Assembly: GCA_022432975.1 (NCBI GenBank)
Contig: CM039502.1
Span: 3,400,375-3,464,374, forward strand
Length of the DNA stretch: 64,000 bases
DNA from: Begonia masoniana
Lineage: Eukaryota; Streptophyta; Magnoliopsida; Cucurbitales; Begoniaceae
Direction: 5' to 3'
In this document: one piece after another, positions 24,101 to 36,074 of the stretch
Position numbering within the stretch: position 1 is the stretch's first letter
How the letters are laid out: each line of letters starts with the position of its first letter
Translations under genes and position numbers: made by a program
The notes under the pieces: model-generated
The model's database searches: none
What the model was told of the DNA's origin: nothing
What the model saw: only the letters and a program-made list of their open reading frames with translations

Positions 24101-26491
24101 CTCCATAAATTTCAATTAAAACATGACACAGTTGAGCCTTTATCATCTGAATTTCACCAATACCAAACTGACAAAACCTAGGGTCCTCGTGAAACAAAGA
24201 AGAAAGATATCTACTACATACGAAGGTTACAATAAGGAGAAGCGTTACCTGTGTCTGCACAGAGACAGCTACTGTTCTGTTGATGTTGCTACTTGGTGGT
24301 TCAATAATACGAAGAGGTATTACACTTTCTCCCAAAATTTCTCTAACTGGCCTTACTATGGGAGGCCTGGATGGATCCAGATCTTTTGATCGCTCAGGGG
24401 ATCTGCCTTGAAGCTTTGAATCTCTGTCAGATACTTTGTAACTTTCAACCTTTTTCTCATTCCCAAATCTATTCTCCCGGCGCCAATCATTAACTACCTC
24501 AGTACGAGGAGGACTCCTATTATCACTATATTGTGGGCTTCCTTGGTTAAACTCGGGACTTCTTCTTTCATCAGAACTTTCACCAGGACTAGATTTTCCA
24601 CTGAAAGGACGGTCATACGTCTTCTCATACGGGGGACTTCGAGAACCTCCCTGATAGGAATCAGTTCTTCTGGTTTCATAAAAGTCTTTAAGCACATCCT
24701 GAATGACAAGACATTTGGGTCAAAACCATTAAATTCAAGTTTAGGTAATAAGTACAATGTGGGATACTTTAGAATAAAGGGTGGTAAGGGGCATAACCAT
24801 TAAATTCAAGTCTTAGGTTGTAAGTATAATGTGAGATACTTTACAATAAAAGGTTGTCATAGCGTCCTACCATCTTTCCTTTTGGAGGATTATCCGAGCT
24901 CGTGACCCCACCATATCTCCTATCCACATAAACATGTTTAATAAAGTCTCTAAGTCGGTCAACATTGCTGAAAAGAAAGGCATGTGTCAGAGCAACAATC
25001 ACTTGGGACATTACGTAAGAAACAACAAACCAAATAACCTGTTGGCAGGAAAAGAATGACGTTGTGGATCCAATTCTTTAAAGTAAATTTCCTTTGCAAG
25101 CTGTAATTATCAAACAATATACTGAGAACAGAAATCGGATACTTAGTGCTAGGGGTAAGAAAATGAAGAACTGCACAAACTAGACTGAATCAGTTTGGTT
25201 CACATGGCCAAACAATTGCCTCTAAGATTAGCAAGTGGACGTGACTACCTGATTTCCCCCTTCTTGAAGAGCAGTGACTTCTTGTGAAGTGAACTTAGCC
25301 ATTGATATTGATTTCACTCGGTGTGTGAATTCGCGACTGAAATAGATTCATTATTGAGACTGGTTAATACCATATAAAATGAATAACATCAAAGAAAATA
25401 TCAAGCCCATGCATCCCAATCTAGATATGTGGAAACACATGAGTGCACGTGCAAGTTCAAGCAAGGAAATTAAAGTCAAAGCCACAATGAAATAATTTGG
25501 GACTTACTGTATTCCACTGCAGGTTGTGCAAATAAAAGTACAGAAATTTGTGCACACATACTGTGGACCCTGGTAAACATATAACAAGTTAGTAAGAAAA
25601 CAGATACTTCAGCTTTATTATATGACAATAATATGTGCAAGATATTGACAGCTTCCAATGGCAATTCCCATACATTGAGATCATTGTCAGAATAGGACAC
25701 GTATAAGTATGCAATAACATTAAGTACTAACAAATGATTACTTAACTGGGTTTTAAAAATTAGTTAAATACAACAATCAGCTTTAAAAAAAATCCAAAAT
25801 AAAACACAACAGATGTTACTCGTGGGCCTAGTTAATCCCTCTTTTATAAAAACCTTTTTCAGAAGACTCATCTATTGAATTATATCTCTAATGATAAATG
25901 TATCAAACTAGAAAAAAAGCCCTAAAACAAATATATGGATGGACTGATACATAATATATATTTTTGGCTGTCTTTTTTAGATTTTGCCAATCTGATAACA
26001 TTTTTTTGGTCAGTTTTCCACCAGAGAACCTTAAATATGTTAATTAAGCGATTCACTGATTAAAAAAACAGCATCTTTAAGTATTTATACATTTCAAGAT
26101 CATATTGTACCGGTCTGGATTTCTTTTCAAAGAATAAAAAATAAAACGCTTCCATAAACTGCCTCTTCATACTAGTCTTCTCTCAAATTCATATCAATCC
26201 ACTTAGCCATACTACAAGTAACGTGACAAAAAAAAAAAAAAAAAAGAAACGATAAGCAGTCTCTCTGACTGGCACAACCCATTATCGCTGCAAAATACAT
26301 TGCATTCCGTACGCATTCAAGATGAAATGAAGGTCATTGGCCTTTAAGATCGCATAGCAAAATCATCTAAGAAGATCAGTAAAAACACATACCCGGCTGT
26401 TGCAGTTAATACATTTCTTATTTTCGGGAAGTTTTAACAGACCCCGAATAATCCGTTCATTTTTCTCATCCTCTTTCAAGCGATTCGCCAT
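21128..26491 (-). CDS. AGD14: ARF GTPase-activating protein, AGD14 type
   Basis: Stimulates GTP hydrolysis by ARF GTPases in vesicle traffic. Thirteen coding exons join in frame (2190 nt, 729 residues): 26393-26491, 25508-25569, 25249-25336, 25039-25100, 24871-24967, 24249-24698, 22984-23613, 22739-22903, 22523-22627, 22333-22416, 21827-21998, 21680-21722 and 21128-21260. The ArfGAP zinc finger is C27-x2-C30-x16-C47-x2-C50, followed by SGIHREFTHRVKS with the arginine finger R55. Next come a Ser/Arg/Pro-rich segment (RRSPEFNQGSPQYSDNRSPP), then a long low-complexity tail with an SLIDFDD motif (a possible adaptor-binding signal) and SNPFD / SRNPFE ends (NPF motifs, possible EH-domain ligands). 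A non-coding exon at 26855 to about 27110 is spliced to the ATG exon, whose upper edge is about 26500. It is somewhat longer than the roughly 650-residue Arabidopsis protein. Exon edges are from GT-AG and phase, not transcripts. Confidence 0.88.
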
Positions 26492-26500
26492 TTCCACTAC

Positions 26501-27110
26501 CTGCTTCAGTTGAGCCCATTTTCACAACGTGAACAACAAATGCCACAAAAAGACCAATACAAATAGAAGAAGACTCTTATCAGTACTATAGCTAAATCAT
26601 CAGCAGGATAGATAATTCAGTACTCTAAGCAGTACCAACAACTAAATTTGATCCAACAACCGATACTCCCGAAGAAACATAACTCAGCAACTAACAGCCA
26701 GTTCAATGAACACAAAACCGAACGAAAAAAACCACAAATAAGATTAAAATGCCAGCGGATCTCGAAAAGTGGAAAAAAAAAAAAAACTCAGCCGAAGTAG
26801 AAAAGGTGGAAGTGAGAAGAGAAAGATAATACGGCACAAACATCAAACCATTACCTGATTCGTCGGCAGAGAAGTAGAGTGACTTTCTTCCTCAACTACG
26901 CTACAGGGTACTTTCTTCGTAAATATACGAAAAGCTAGAGATTGTGTTGTAAAGAGAGAAGAGAGGGGGAGCAGATCCTTCCGAAGTTGAACAGGATTGG
27001 TACCTCCGAACAGCTCAGAGCTTAGTCGAATTCCACTTTTCTCAAGGAGAGAGATGAAATCGGGATAAATTAGAGCGTTCTCAGACACAGGATAATTAGG
27101 CTGGACGTCC
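26501..27110 (-). other. 5' UTR intron and first exon of the ARF-GAP gene
   Basis: The ATG exon begins after a splice acceptor (on the minus strand ctgaagcag then gtagtgg). The matching donor is caggtaatgg at about 26850, so 26855 to about 27110 is a leader exon. Its frame is open and in phase with the ATG but has no upstream ATG. The intron contains an A-run near 26769-26785. Confidence 0.55.
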
Positions 27111-28925
27111 TATATTTCCTTAATTTATTCCATCATCCTTTTTTGATATTGACAAAAAAAATAATATTATTTTTCAAATATATTTTATATTATTCATTTC
27201 GATTTATATAATTTGAAATAATTAGAAAATGCTAAGTGTTTGGATTGAATTGAAGAGATAAATTATTTATGATAATATTATTTAAATAAATAATGGTAGA
27301 ATAATATCTCTACTTTTGATCCGGGGTCTTAAAGGTACACAAAAGGATGTGAAAAGTTATAAGGAAGTGAGCCATATGATTATGTCACGTCCAATGTTGA
27401 TTAATTGAAATATACTTTAAATAAATAAAATTATTCATTTAATTATGTTGAGTTTACCCGCCAAACGGTTCGGTCTCGGTTTCATAATTTCAAAAACAAC
27501 GGGTAAAGGTTTGGTTCATTGTTTTAGAAGCTAGAAATTGTGAAAATTAAATTGAACCATGGTAAAAACCCGACTTAAAACCGTCTCATACCCAAAAATA
27601 ACAACAAACTCAACCAAACTCTAGAATCCCAGCCAAAAAGTAACGAAACCTATAAATATTTATAAAAATTATTGAAACTAAATCGAGACATACGGTTTCT
27701 CACAGTTCCGGTTGGGTCACGATTTTAGGATAGAACCGAACCAATACAGTCCCACAGAGAGTTGAAGAAATTCCTCATAGATTGGGTGAAGCGAGACGAT
27801 GAAGATGTCCCACCATAGTTTATTTTATGTTTTGTATTTCATTTTATATACTTTACTTTATGTTTGTACTTTAATTTATGCTATGAGTATTATGATTGTA
27901 CTTTAGTTTATGATATGTAGTGTATGGTTGTACTTTACTTTATGACTGTACTTGAGTGATATTTAATTATCTAGAACTGACTGTTAATTATAAAATTGTG
28001 ATTTAAATATACAGAAATTGTTTGAAGTTAGGTATAAGAGAATCATAAAATAAAGACAATTCTGACTATTTTTATAACTTTATCTCACTAAATTACACAT
28101 TTTAATAAATACATACATTACATAATATAATAAATACATAAATTACAGTCCGGATAGTCATATATTTATACATCTGTCGTGGATAAGAGATTCTTATACA
28201 TAATAAAAATTATATTAGACAATAATGAAAATTTATTTATGAGTAAAATGTGTTGAAATGTACTTCTATTTTGTCAAATTTGTGAAAATCCATAAAAAAA
28301 TGACGGACAGAGAGTGTAGTGGGAAGATTTTATCTCTCTCTTGTTGAACAGATGGAGTAAGAAGTCAAAGTTGTTTGAACCAACGAAGACTTGAAGGAAG
28401 AACACCAATCAGACGCTCAGATTTCACAAAATAACGCAAAACTAGCTCTCTCGGACACAGATTGGAGTCTAATTATAGTCAATTTAACTTGGAAAAACCT
28501 TGAGAAATAAATCGAGGGTGGGAAGGAACATGATGCATGTGAGTGATGGAGATGCTGGTGGAGGAGAGTGGATGAATGTCGATTGGCTTCTGTATGATTT
28601 TCTATCAATTAAAACACGTGCTCTTTAATCCCATCAAGGATTTACCCTGAGAGACTAGGCAGTGATGTGAAAGGAAGATTAGACTCTGTGGAGGTACTAA
28701 GGAGAGGAGATTTGTTGAGGCTGCCTCTACCTGACTTCAGCTAGCTCTCTTTGTGTCATGGTGAGCTCCTCGACTCTGCCTACGAGAAAATTCAGTCTCT
28801 GCTTCATCTTGTCTCATCTACTTGCCGTGTGGGGGGATAATGGCCGAGCGGGGGCGTCCTCCATAGGAACATCTGCTGAGGTGAAGGCTCATTAATCTCA
28901 TTTGAACACCCAAGTCCTATCGACT
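27111..28925. other. AT-rich spacer with a dispersed repeat
   Basis: No gene recognised. About 27385-27625 is a repeat copy: its first part recurs at 37012-37075 and its second part at about 39035-39190. From 27460 to 27760 the DNA is rich in CGGTTCGGTCTCGGTTTC-like motifs typical of eroded hAT-type ends. The 28300-28920 part is unassigned. Confidence 0.5.
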
Positions 28926-29573
28926 TCAACTAGGACCATGAATCAAATAAAGTCTATCAAATATATCGTCGGATTTCTGTGCTCTCATCTGCTCTCTAGT
29001 TGGTAGCTGAATCCAAACTCGCTCGACGATCTTCTGTATCAACGTGTCGTACGACAAATTCTTGTTGCACGTCCGACCGTTCTCATGCATGTGACCTAAA
29101 ATCAAAAAGTCAGGGTCAAATATCTCCATGTTATACAGCTTCTTCATCACATAGAGATCCATGCAGTTAACAAGATCTCTATGTCCATCCTGAAGTAGAA
29201 TGATGTGGGTTATCAGATTGTGAATAACCCAACCTCTAACGTTCAAATCCTTGGATTTTGACTTCATGAACCCAGCGATGTTGGAATTGTGATGAATTTC
29301 TCTAAAGAACTCTAGTCTCTCGATCGATATGAAAAAATCAAAATCTCGAGAAGCATAGTAGTATCTCTTCACATCATTCTCTTCTCTGACAAACTCGAGC
29401 AATTCATTAATTGACTCTATATGTATAACAATCTCTACACCAATTATGTACGTCTTAAAATATCTTATCCTCCCAATAGAGATCAAGTTCGCATAAAACA
29501 AGCGAACAATGATGACTCGTTGTTTTATCATAGATCCTCTTTGAAGTGTGACAATGTTTAGAGAAATTATAGG
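28926..29573 (-). pseudogene. Transposon-derived ORF fragment (putative plant transposon protein domain)
   Basis: An uninterrupted frame of about 216 residues includes VRLFYANLISIGRIRYFKTY and a later FLILGHMHENGRTCNKNLSYDTLI. The FYANL...GVEI..ESINELL pattern resembles the N-terminal domain annotated in plants as putative plant transposon protein, often part of retroelement gag-like ORFs; this is recognition from memory and is moderate at best. The frame runs directly into the hAT element at 29582. Beyond it the same frame continues at 31058 down in transcription order (LQLLVRGAS) and meets a stop at about 31085. No promoter or start visible; likely a relic. Confidence 0.5.
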
Positions 29574-29581
29574 CGAAGCGC

Positions 29582-31050
29582 TAAGGGTGTGCAAAACGGT
29601 TTCTATTCGATTTTGGGAAGGAACTTAACCGAACCGAACCGATCACGTTTGATTTTGGGATTATCGAACCGAAACCAGTATTTTAAATGATCGAAACCGA
29701 ACCGAAAGTATTGGTTCCAGTTTCGGTTTCGGTTCGGTTTCGGTTGTACATACTTTTTTGAATTTTCCCAAAAACAAGCAGAATAAGTCATTTTAATGAA
29801 TCAGATAATATTATTTAAAAAGAGAACCAAGATTTACTTGATATGAAGAGGAGACATGCAGCTAAAGAAGACGGTTGTGTGGTCGAGATCCACATTTTCT
29901 TCCACCCATTTAGACCATGTTTTCATAACTCTGTCATAAGCCATAGGCCTTGGGATTTCATCAAACTCAGTCGATCCTTCATCGAATGATCCTCGTCTTT
30001 TTCATCACGATCAAATGTTAAAAAGATAGATCAACATAAAATACAAGTTCAATTTACAAAGTCACAGACCAGAAAACAATAAAGCATTCCAATATACTCA
30101 ATCCTATCAACACCGAGATATCTAATAATCATCTAAAGCATTTTACAATGTAAACTAACAGAAAAATAAACAGAGTATCAAACAGAATATTCGCTCTAAG
30201 TCTTTAACTATTCCACCAATATTGGAAGAATATCTAAACTATTTTGCTCTCTGTCGAAAACAGAAACATTATGTAATTATACAGTGCAAAACACATAAAA
30301 CAAACATGCTAAACCATTTTGTCAAAACAGAAACATTGATTTTGCTCTGCCAAAACCAGGAGGAGAGCAAAATTACTCTCTGTCGTTTGTTCACGGAGAG
30401 CAAACTCATTTTGTTCTCTGTAAAAAAATCATAGAGAGCAAAATTGCCCTCTGAGTCTGTCGTTTGTTCACAGAGAGCAAAATCAACACGATTTGCACTC
30501 TGTCGATTTTTTACAGAGAGCAAAATCAATGATTTTGCTCTCTGTCAAACACAAAAATGAGCTAACTGCAAAGAATAGAACATACCTGATTATTGTTATT
30601 CGGTTGTCCGATCGTTGACGATAGCCCGTAGCAGAGACTGAGAGTCGTCGCCTCGCCTGATAGTCTTCATCTGCGACTCTGGTGGATCTCTAGTCGTCGC
30701 CTCGCTTGATCGTCCTTGTTTGTCGGGTCTCTAGTCGTCGCAGTCGCAGACTCGCAGTGCGTGTGTCGTCTCTGGAATCTGGAACTGGAAGAGTGGTTGC
30801 AGACTCGATGATTTTTTATTTAGGTCTTCGCAGATCGCTCTTCAGTCTTCAGTGTATTTTATGCAGCAACAGTTCGGTTCGGTTAGGATCGGTTTTGAAC
30901 GATCCAAACAGATAACCGAACCTACTAGTCGGTTTTTACCAATACCAAACCAAAGATCGGTTTCTAGGGGTGCAAAACCGATCCGAACCGAGCCGATTTC
31001 ACCGGTTTCGGTTCGGTTCATCGGTTTCGGTTCGGTTTTGCACACCCCTA
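29582..31050. mobile_element. Non-autonomous hAT-type element (1469 bp)
   Basis: Ends are TAAGGGTGTGCAAAACGG and the near complement CGGTTTTGCACACCCCTA, followed inward by long runs of CGGTTCGGTTTCGG motifs. Flanks are 8-bp duplications with one mismatch (cgaagcgc 29574-29581; cgaagcac 31051-31058), as expected for hAT transposons. No transposase ORF. The interior has an alternating inverted mini-repeat (30235-30550) and degenerate GTCGTCGCCTCGC repeats (30640-30760). It interrupts the transposon-derived ORF. Confidence 0.75.
30235..30550. repeat. Alternating inverted mini-repeat (GAGAGCAAAAT / ATTTTGCTCTC)
   Basis: At least nine copies of GAGAGCAAAAT or its complement, in alternating orientation, separated by CTGTCGTTTGTTCAC or CTGTCGATTTTTTAC spacers. 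The single strand could form a chain of small hairpins. It is entirely inside the hAT-type element. Confidence 0.75.
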
Positions 31051-32138
31051 CGAAGCACCTCTCACAAGAAGTTGTAAGCTTCACTGATCATCTATGTCTT
31101 CGCACCCATCATAGATTTTGTAGTATACATTGTAGCGTTTCCCTGGCATGGTCAAAGGCAATAAGGAAGGATGAGATAACAACATTGGGCGACATTAGCA
31201 ACACTCTCTCTGTGAACTCCCAAGTGTGCATTCATTCTAAATATGAGGACATTGTGGTGTAGCTATCTAGGACATTGTGGTGTTACTTCAATTAGTAACC
31301 TACTCAAGTGTGTTATTTGGTAATATTCAACTCCTAATTAACTTTAATTGAAATCAAAATAAATATTTTGGTTTTGTTTTCTCGTGTGAAAAGATGGGTT
31401 TGCTTTCTTGGAACATGTCACTCATGTGGTTCCCAAAATAGTCAAACTAATATAAATTGTCAAAATGAGACAAGAATATTCGTACCCTCTTCCTTTTCCT
31501 TTTGTTTTTTTCATTTATTTACTTTCTATTGGTCAAGTGTTTGATGTCTGATATATGGAGTAGATAATCAAGTGTGAATGGTTGATTTGTCTCATTCTTA
31601 GGCTAAACAGGTTGTTTAGTTTGTGGGACACTTCCCTTGGCACATCAGACACAAAGGTAGGTTCTTGGAGTGGGAGAAGAACACACACACACACACATAT
31701 ATATATATAAAATATACAGAGAGAGAGAGAGGTGGGAACATAGAATGTGTAGTTTTGAAATATTTTGAAGTGAATTCCAACGTAATGAACTTGATGATCC
31801 TTTTTTATTTGCTCGATGATAAGAAAAGCTGACATTTACAACCCACCAAAAATAAACAAATTCATGACATGCTGTATAATTTATCCAAAACGTGAGGAAT
31901 CAGAGAGAGAGAGAACTGGAATAGTTACAGACTGTAGTTGTTTTAGGAGGTGGGAGGAAATTCTGAAAGTCAAAACTAAGCATTTCCTTGTTTGTTACCT
32001 TCCCCCATCCTTCTTCGCATCATCCTCTTCCACGTCTGTCTCTGCTCCAAATTCCAAGTCCACGCTCCTCGGAAGCTTCTTCCTTCTATAAAATCACTCT
32101 CCACCTGAACCACTGCTGTCTTGTCCCCTCCAGCTTCC
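31051..32138. other. Spacer upstream of the ankyrin gene
   Basis: 31059-31170 continues the transposon-derived ORF relic on the minus strand (PGKRYNVYYKIYDG readable near 31110-31150). A compound microsatellite lies at 31681-31731 ((AC)n, (TA)n, then (AG)n). The last 150 bp are the CT-rich leader of the ankyrin gene. No other gene seen. Confidence 0.5.
31681..31731. repeat. Compound microsatellite (AC)n(TA)n...(GA)n
   Basis: A run of AC, then TA, a short break (aaaatatac) and GA repeats, about 400 bp before the ankyrin gene start. Confidence 0.85.
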
Positions 32139-34683
32139 ATGGCCTCCAATTCCTCTCACTCCCCCTCCTCCCACGTTCCCGGCAGCGCCAATGCTTCCCC
32201 TCCCATTTCCCCGGCTGATCTTCCCCCTGCTAACAACCAAGGTTCTCCTTCAGCCTTCCTTTTTTCTCTAAACTTCATCTTCACCATTTCGTTTTTTCTC
32301 TCCTTGCTCTCTCTCACCCATCTTCCTACTTCTCACTTATTTCACTTTTTCAGATCTGATGTTGTATTTTCCTGTATTTAGTTTTGAGTTTGGTCCTTTT
32401 CTTTCTTACAGAAAAGAAGTCAACGTTGGCGGAGTGGGATGAGAACATCACTCGCTATCTTCCTCTCTACAGGGCGGCTCTGCACGGTGAGTGGGAGGTT
32501 GCAAAAGCCATCATTGATCGCGATCCGGACGCACTGTCTGCCAAAATCACTCGTTTTCAAGAGACCGTTCTGCACATTTCTGTGAGTACAGGCCACTCTC
32601 TACATTTTGTGAGAAACCTTGTCAGTATGATGTCGGTCCAAGCCTTGGAGCAGAAAGATCACGCTGGCTATACTGCGCTCTGCTTTGCCGCCGTTTGTGG
32701 AAACTTAGAGGCTGCGAAAATCTTGGTGGAGAAGAACAGTGGGCTGCCCCAGATTGCCAACAACCGGAACGACACCCCACTTCATTCTGCTGCCTCCTTT
32801 GGCCACAAGGACTTGGTTGAATATCTCTTGTCTGTCACCACCGATGATCCTCCTCATCCATTTTCTGGCCAATCTGGTGCCAAACTTCTCAATCTTCTCA
32901 TCACTGCCGATTTCTACGGTCTGTCTATTTCATTTGAACCTAAATTGTGCAGCTCTTCATCTTGAGCTGAAGTAATTGATTGAATTAGAAAGTGAGGTGT
33001 TTTCTTGTCTTCAACATGTTAAATCGACCACCATTGACAGGTCTTGCTCTCCAGCTGCTAAATCGGTATCCAAATTTGGCTCTTGAGGAAGATAACATTC
33101 AGCTAACTGCTTTAAAAAAGTTGGCTCGAAAGCCTCAGGCATTTCAAAGCGGAAGTCATCTTGGATTTTGGCAAATGCTTTTCTATGATTGTGAGTCTCC
33201 GATCCTCATCCTCATCCTCATCTAAAAATTCCTACCAACCTGGTTTTAACCTATTCTCTGCAGATATTACTGTGAGTCTACACCAACCACCTCTATCCAT
33301 CAACCCTGACGATGTGGAAAATCCTTCTCAACCCGGAAGTGGATGTCGACCATTCAATTGTGGCGCTCTAATCGGTTTGTCGATAGAAGATGTTATTATT
33401 TAATGCATTAAAGTTGTCAATTCCTTATAATTGAACATATTCTCAGGTTCATGCTGGAATACTTTTGGGAAATACGGTAAGCAGCACTCATACTGTTACT
33501 CTTCTCATAATTTAAACTTTATAATCAATATAATATAGTGTGATCTCCTCACGTAATATAATTTGTAATTACAGTCCCTTTTCTGAACAAGATCCATGAT
33601 GCAAAGCTGATGCATATGCAAGCACTTGAGCTTGTTAGAGTCATTTGTCGAGAAGCCGTGAAAGCACATCCACGTAAAACTGTAAATTTGTATTCGTCTG
33701 CATTGTTTATGGCATCCACGGTTGGGATCAGAGAGCTGGTTTTTGAGGCTATTAAGAGCTTCCTTATATAGTATGGTTCACCGATAGTAAAAGCTGCAAT
33801 ATATTCCAACTAGCTGTTCTGCACCGAAAGGAGAAGGTGTTTAATCTGATTTATCAAATGAGTTCGAATAAACATTTCACCACAATATTTGAAGACAAGC
33901 AGTATAACAACATCTTGCACTTTGCCGGAAGGTTGGAACCATCGAATAGAATTTCCGGTGCAGCTTTGCAAATGCAGCGGGAGCTCCAGTGGTTTAAGGT
34001 GACAAACTTCTCTAATCCTATGATTGTTATTTGGTTATTTTCTTATGTTTAACTTTTTATATTTGCACCAGGAAGTTGAAAAGGTGGTGCAGCCCTCGTA
34101 CAAAGAAAGGAGAAACAAAGACGGGAAAACTCCGGCCATGATATTCAGCGAAGAGCATGAAACTCTGGTGAAGCAGGGAGAGAAATGGATGAAAGTGACG
34201 GCTTCTTCATGCACTGTCGTGGCTGCACTTATTGCCACTGTTGCATTTTCAGCCGCTTTCACCGCGCCAGGAGGGAACGACAATGGAGGAAGGCCAAACT
34301 TCATTGACCGCCCAGCGTTCATAGTTTATGCCGTCTCAGATGCGATTGCACTCTTCTCTTCTTCCATTGCAGTGATGATGTTTCTGGGTATTCTCAATTC
34401 CAGGTATTTGGAAGAAGATTTTCTAGAGTCGTTGCCGAAGAAGATGATCATTGGGCTGCTCTCTTTATTCATCTCCATAGCATCAATGGTGGCTGCTTTC
34501 AGTGCTTCTCTTCACTTAGTTCTTGTCAGCATAGGGAACTGGGTAGTGATTCCCATTCTGATAGCAGCCTTTGTCCCTGTCGTCTTGTTTGGTCTTCTGC
34601 AGTTTCCACTTTTGGTCGAGATTATCAATTCCACTTATGGCCCTAGTATTTTCGGGCCGCAAAGCCAGGAAAAAATTCACTAG
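32139..34683 (+). CDS. Ankyrin-repeat PGG-domain membrane protein (ACD6-like), one frame break
   Basis: Plant ACD6/ITN1-type proteins combine cytosolic ankyrin repeats with a C-terminal PGG membrane domain and act in defence and salicylate signalling. Exons 32139-32241, 32412-32918, 33041-33190, 33264-33374, 33447-33476, 33575-33998 and 34072-34683 follow GT-AG and phase. Ankyrin motifs include LYRAALHGEWEVAKAII, GYTALCFAAVCGNLEAAKIL and NDTPLHSAASFGHKDLVEYL. The PGG domain has TAPGGNDNGG and about four hydrophobic helices (VVAALIATVAFSAAF; AIALFSSSIAVMMFLGIL; IIGLLSLFISIASMVAAF; VIPILIAAFVPVVLFGLL). In the sixth exon the frame hits TAG near 33771. Adding one base around 33763-33766 lets the conserved FQLAVLHR...VFNLIYQMSS block follow in frame. 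So it is a one-base deletion: a pseudogene allele or a consensus error. Confidence 0.8.
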
Positions 34684-34833
34684 TTGAGGAAACAAGTTGT
34701 GCTTCCTCCATGAAAACCGAAAAAATTTGCAACATGTTTTCTTGTCTTTTTAGTATCTTCCGTTTTCTCAAGATTTAAGGTGTTTGCCGTTTAGAACTGT
34801 ATAAGGAATCAATGTAATAGAATATTTTTTTAA
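34684..34833. other. 3' region of the ankyrin gene
   Basis: 150 bp of likely 3' UTR ending at the fold-back element. The AATGTAATAGAATA stretch (34810-34823) is a plausible polyadenylation region. Confidence 0.4.
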
Positions 34834-36074
34834 GGGTAAATTCCAAAAATCAGCTTGGACTTTGGTCAAATATGAAAAAAAAAAGTTTAAAGTATTTTTT
34901 TTTTAGCAGAAAAAAACTCAAACTATCAAAAACTTATAAAAAAAAAAGCTTTATGGTCAACCGCTCCGCATACCATTTTGAATGTAGAGCGGTCGACCGC
35001 ATCCCCCAGTGCAGTCGATCGTGTCTCAGCGGGGGGTGTTCACCCTCCTGGCAGGGGCATGTTCACCATTTATTTTCAATTTACAAATTAATTTAAAAAA
35101 AATATCAAATGATATTCAATTTAATTGAAATTTTTACCACATATTCACTACATCAGGGGAAGATAAGCTAAAAAGTTTCGTGATTTTCTAACACTTGTAC
35201 TATTTATTGTAATTTTAATTAATTATTTTATAAAACAATTATAATAAATCATACCAGAGTTAGAAAATCACAAAACTTTTCAAATTATCTTCCCATGATG
35301 TGATAAATACGTGGTAAATATTTCACGTAAATTGAATATTATCTGATATTTTTTCTTCGCAGTACATACTCAATTTACGACATTAAAGTTAATTTGGTAT
35401 TTAACAAAATAATTTTTAAAAAAAATTTATAAATTTTAAATGTCATTAAATTTACGTGAAATATTTAACACATGTTCAACACATCATGGAAAGATAAACT
35501 GGAAATTTTCGTGATATTTTTTTAATTTTTTAAAAATTGAATGTCGTAAATTGAGTATGCACTGTGAAGAAGGGACTGAGATTAATTTTAAAAAAATATT
35601 AAATGACATTCAATTTATATGAAATATTTATCACATGAGAAGATAATCTAGAAAGTTTTATGATTTTCTAACTTTTGTATGATTTATTATAATTATTGTA
35701 TAAAATAATTAATTAAAATTATAATCAATCGTACAAGTGTTAAAAAATCACGAAACGTTTCATATTATCTTCTTATAATGTAGTATGTGGTAAAAATTTT
35801 AATTAAATTAAATATCATTTATTATTATTTTTTAAATTAATTTGTAAATTAAAAATAGAGGGTGAATGGAGGAGGGTGAACACCCCGCTGAGACACAGTC
35901 GACCGCACTGGGGAATGCGGTCGACTGCTCTGCGTTTAAAATGGTATGCGGTGGTTAGCGATCGACCAAAAGACCTTTCTTCGATAGTTTGAGATTTTTT
36001 CTGCTAAAAAAAATACTCTGAGTTTTTTTTTAAATCTTTGACCAAAGTCCAAGCTGATTATTGAAATTTAACCC
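34834..36074. mobile_element. Fold-back element with long inverted repeats (1241 bp)
   Basis: The two ends are inverted copies: left GGGTAAATTCC...CAGCTTGGACTTTGGTCA, right its near complement ending TTTAACCC. Further inward both arms carry GGTCGACCGC-type and GTGTTCACCC motifs (34990-35060 and 35875-35960), so arms reach over 200 bp. Flanks share tttttaa (34827-34833; 36075-36081), a weak, low-complexity duplication. The centre (35070-35860) repeats the palindromic core found in the MITE at 2813-3665. No coding capacity. Class is uncertain, but Mutator-like fold-back MITE is likely. Confidence 0.7.

Noticed and set aside
30852..31262. 136-codon plus-strand frame
   Set aside because: It runs through the hAT terminal repeats (GGTTCGGTT motifs) and across the element's border, so it is not a gene.
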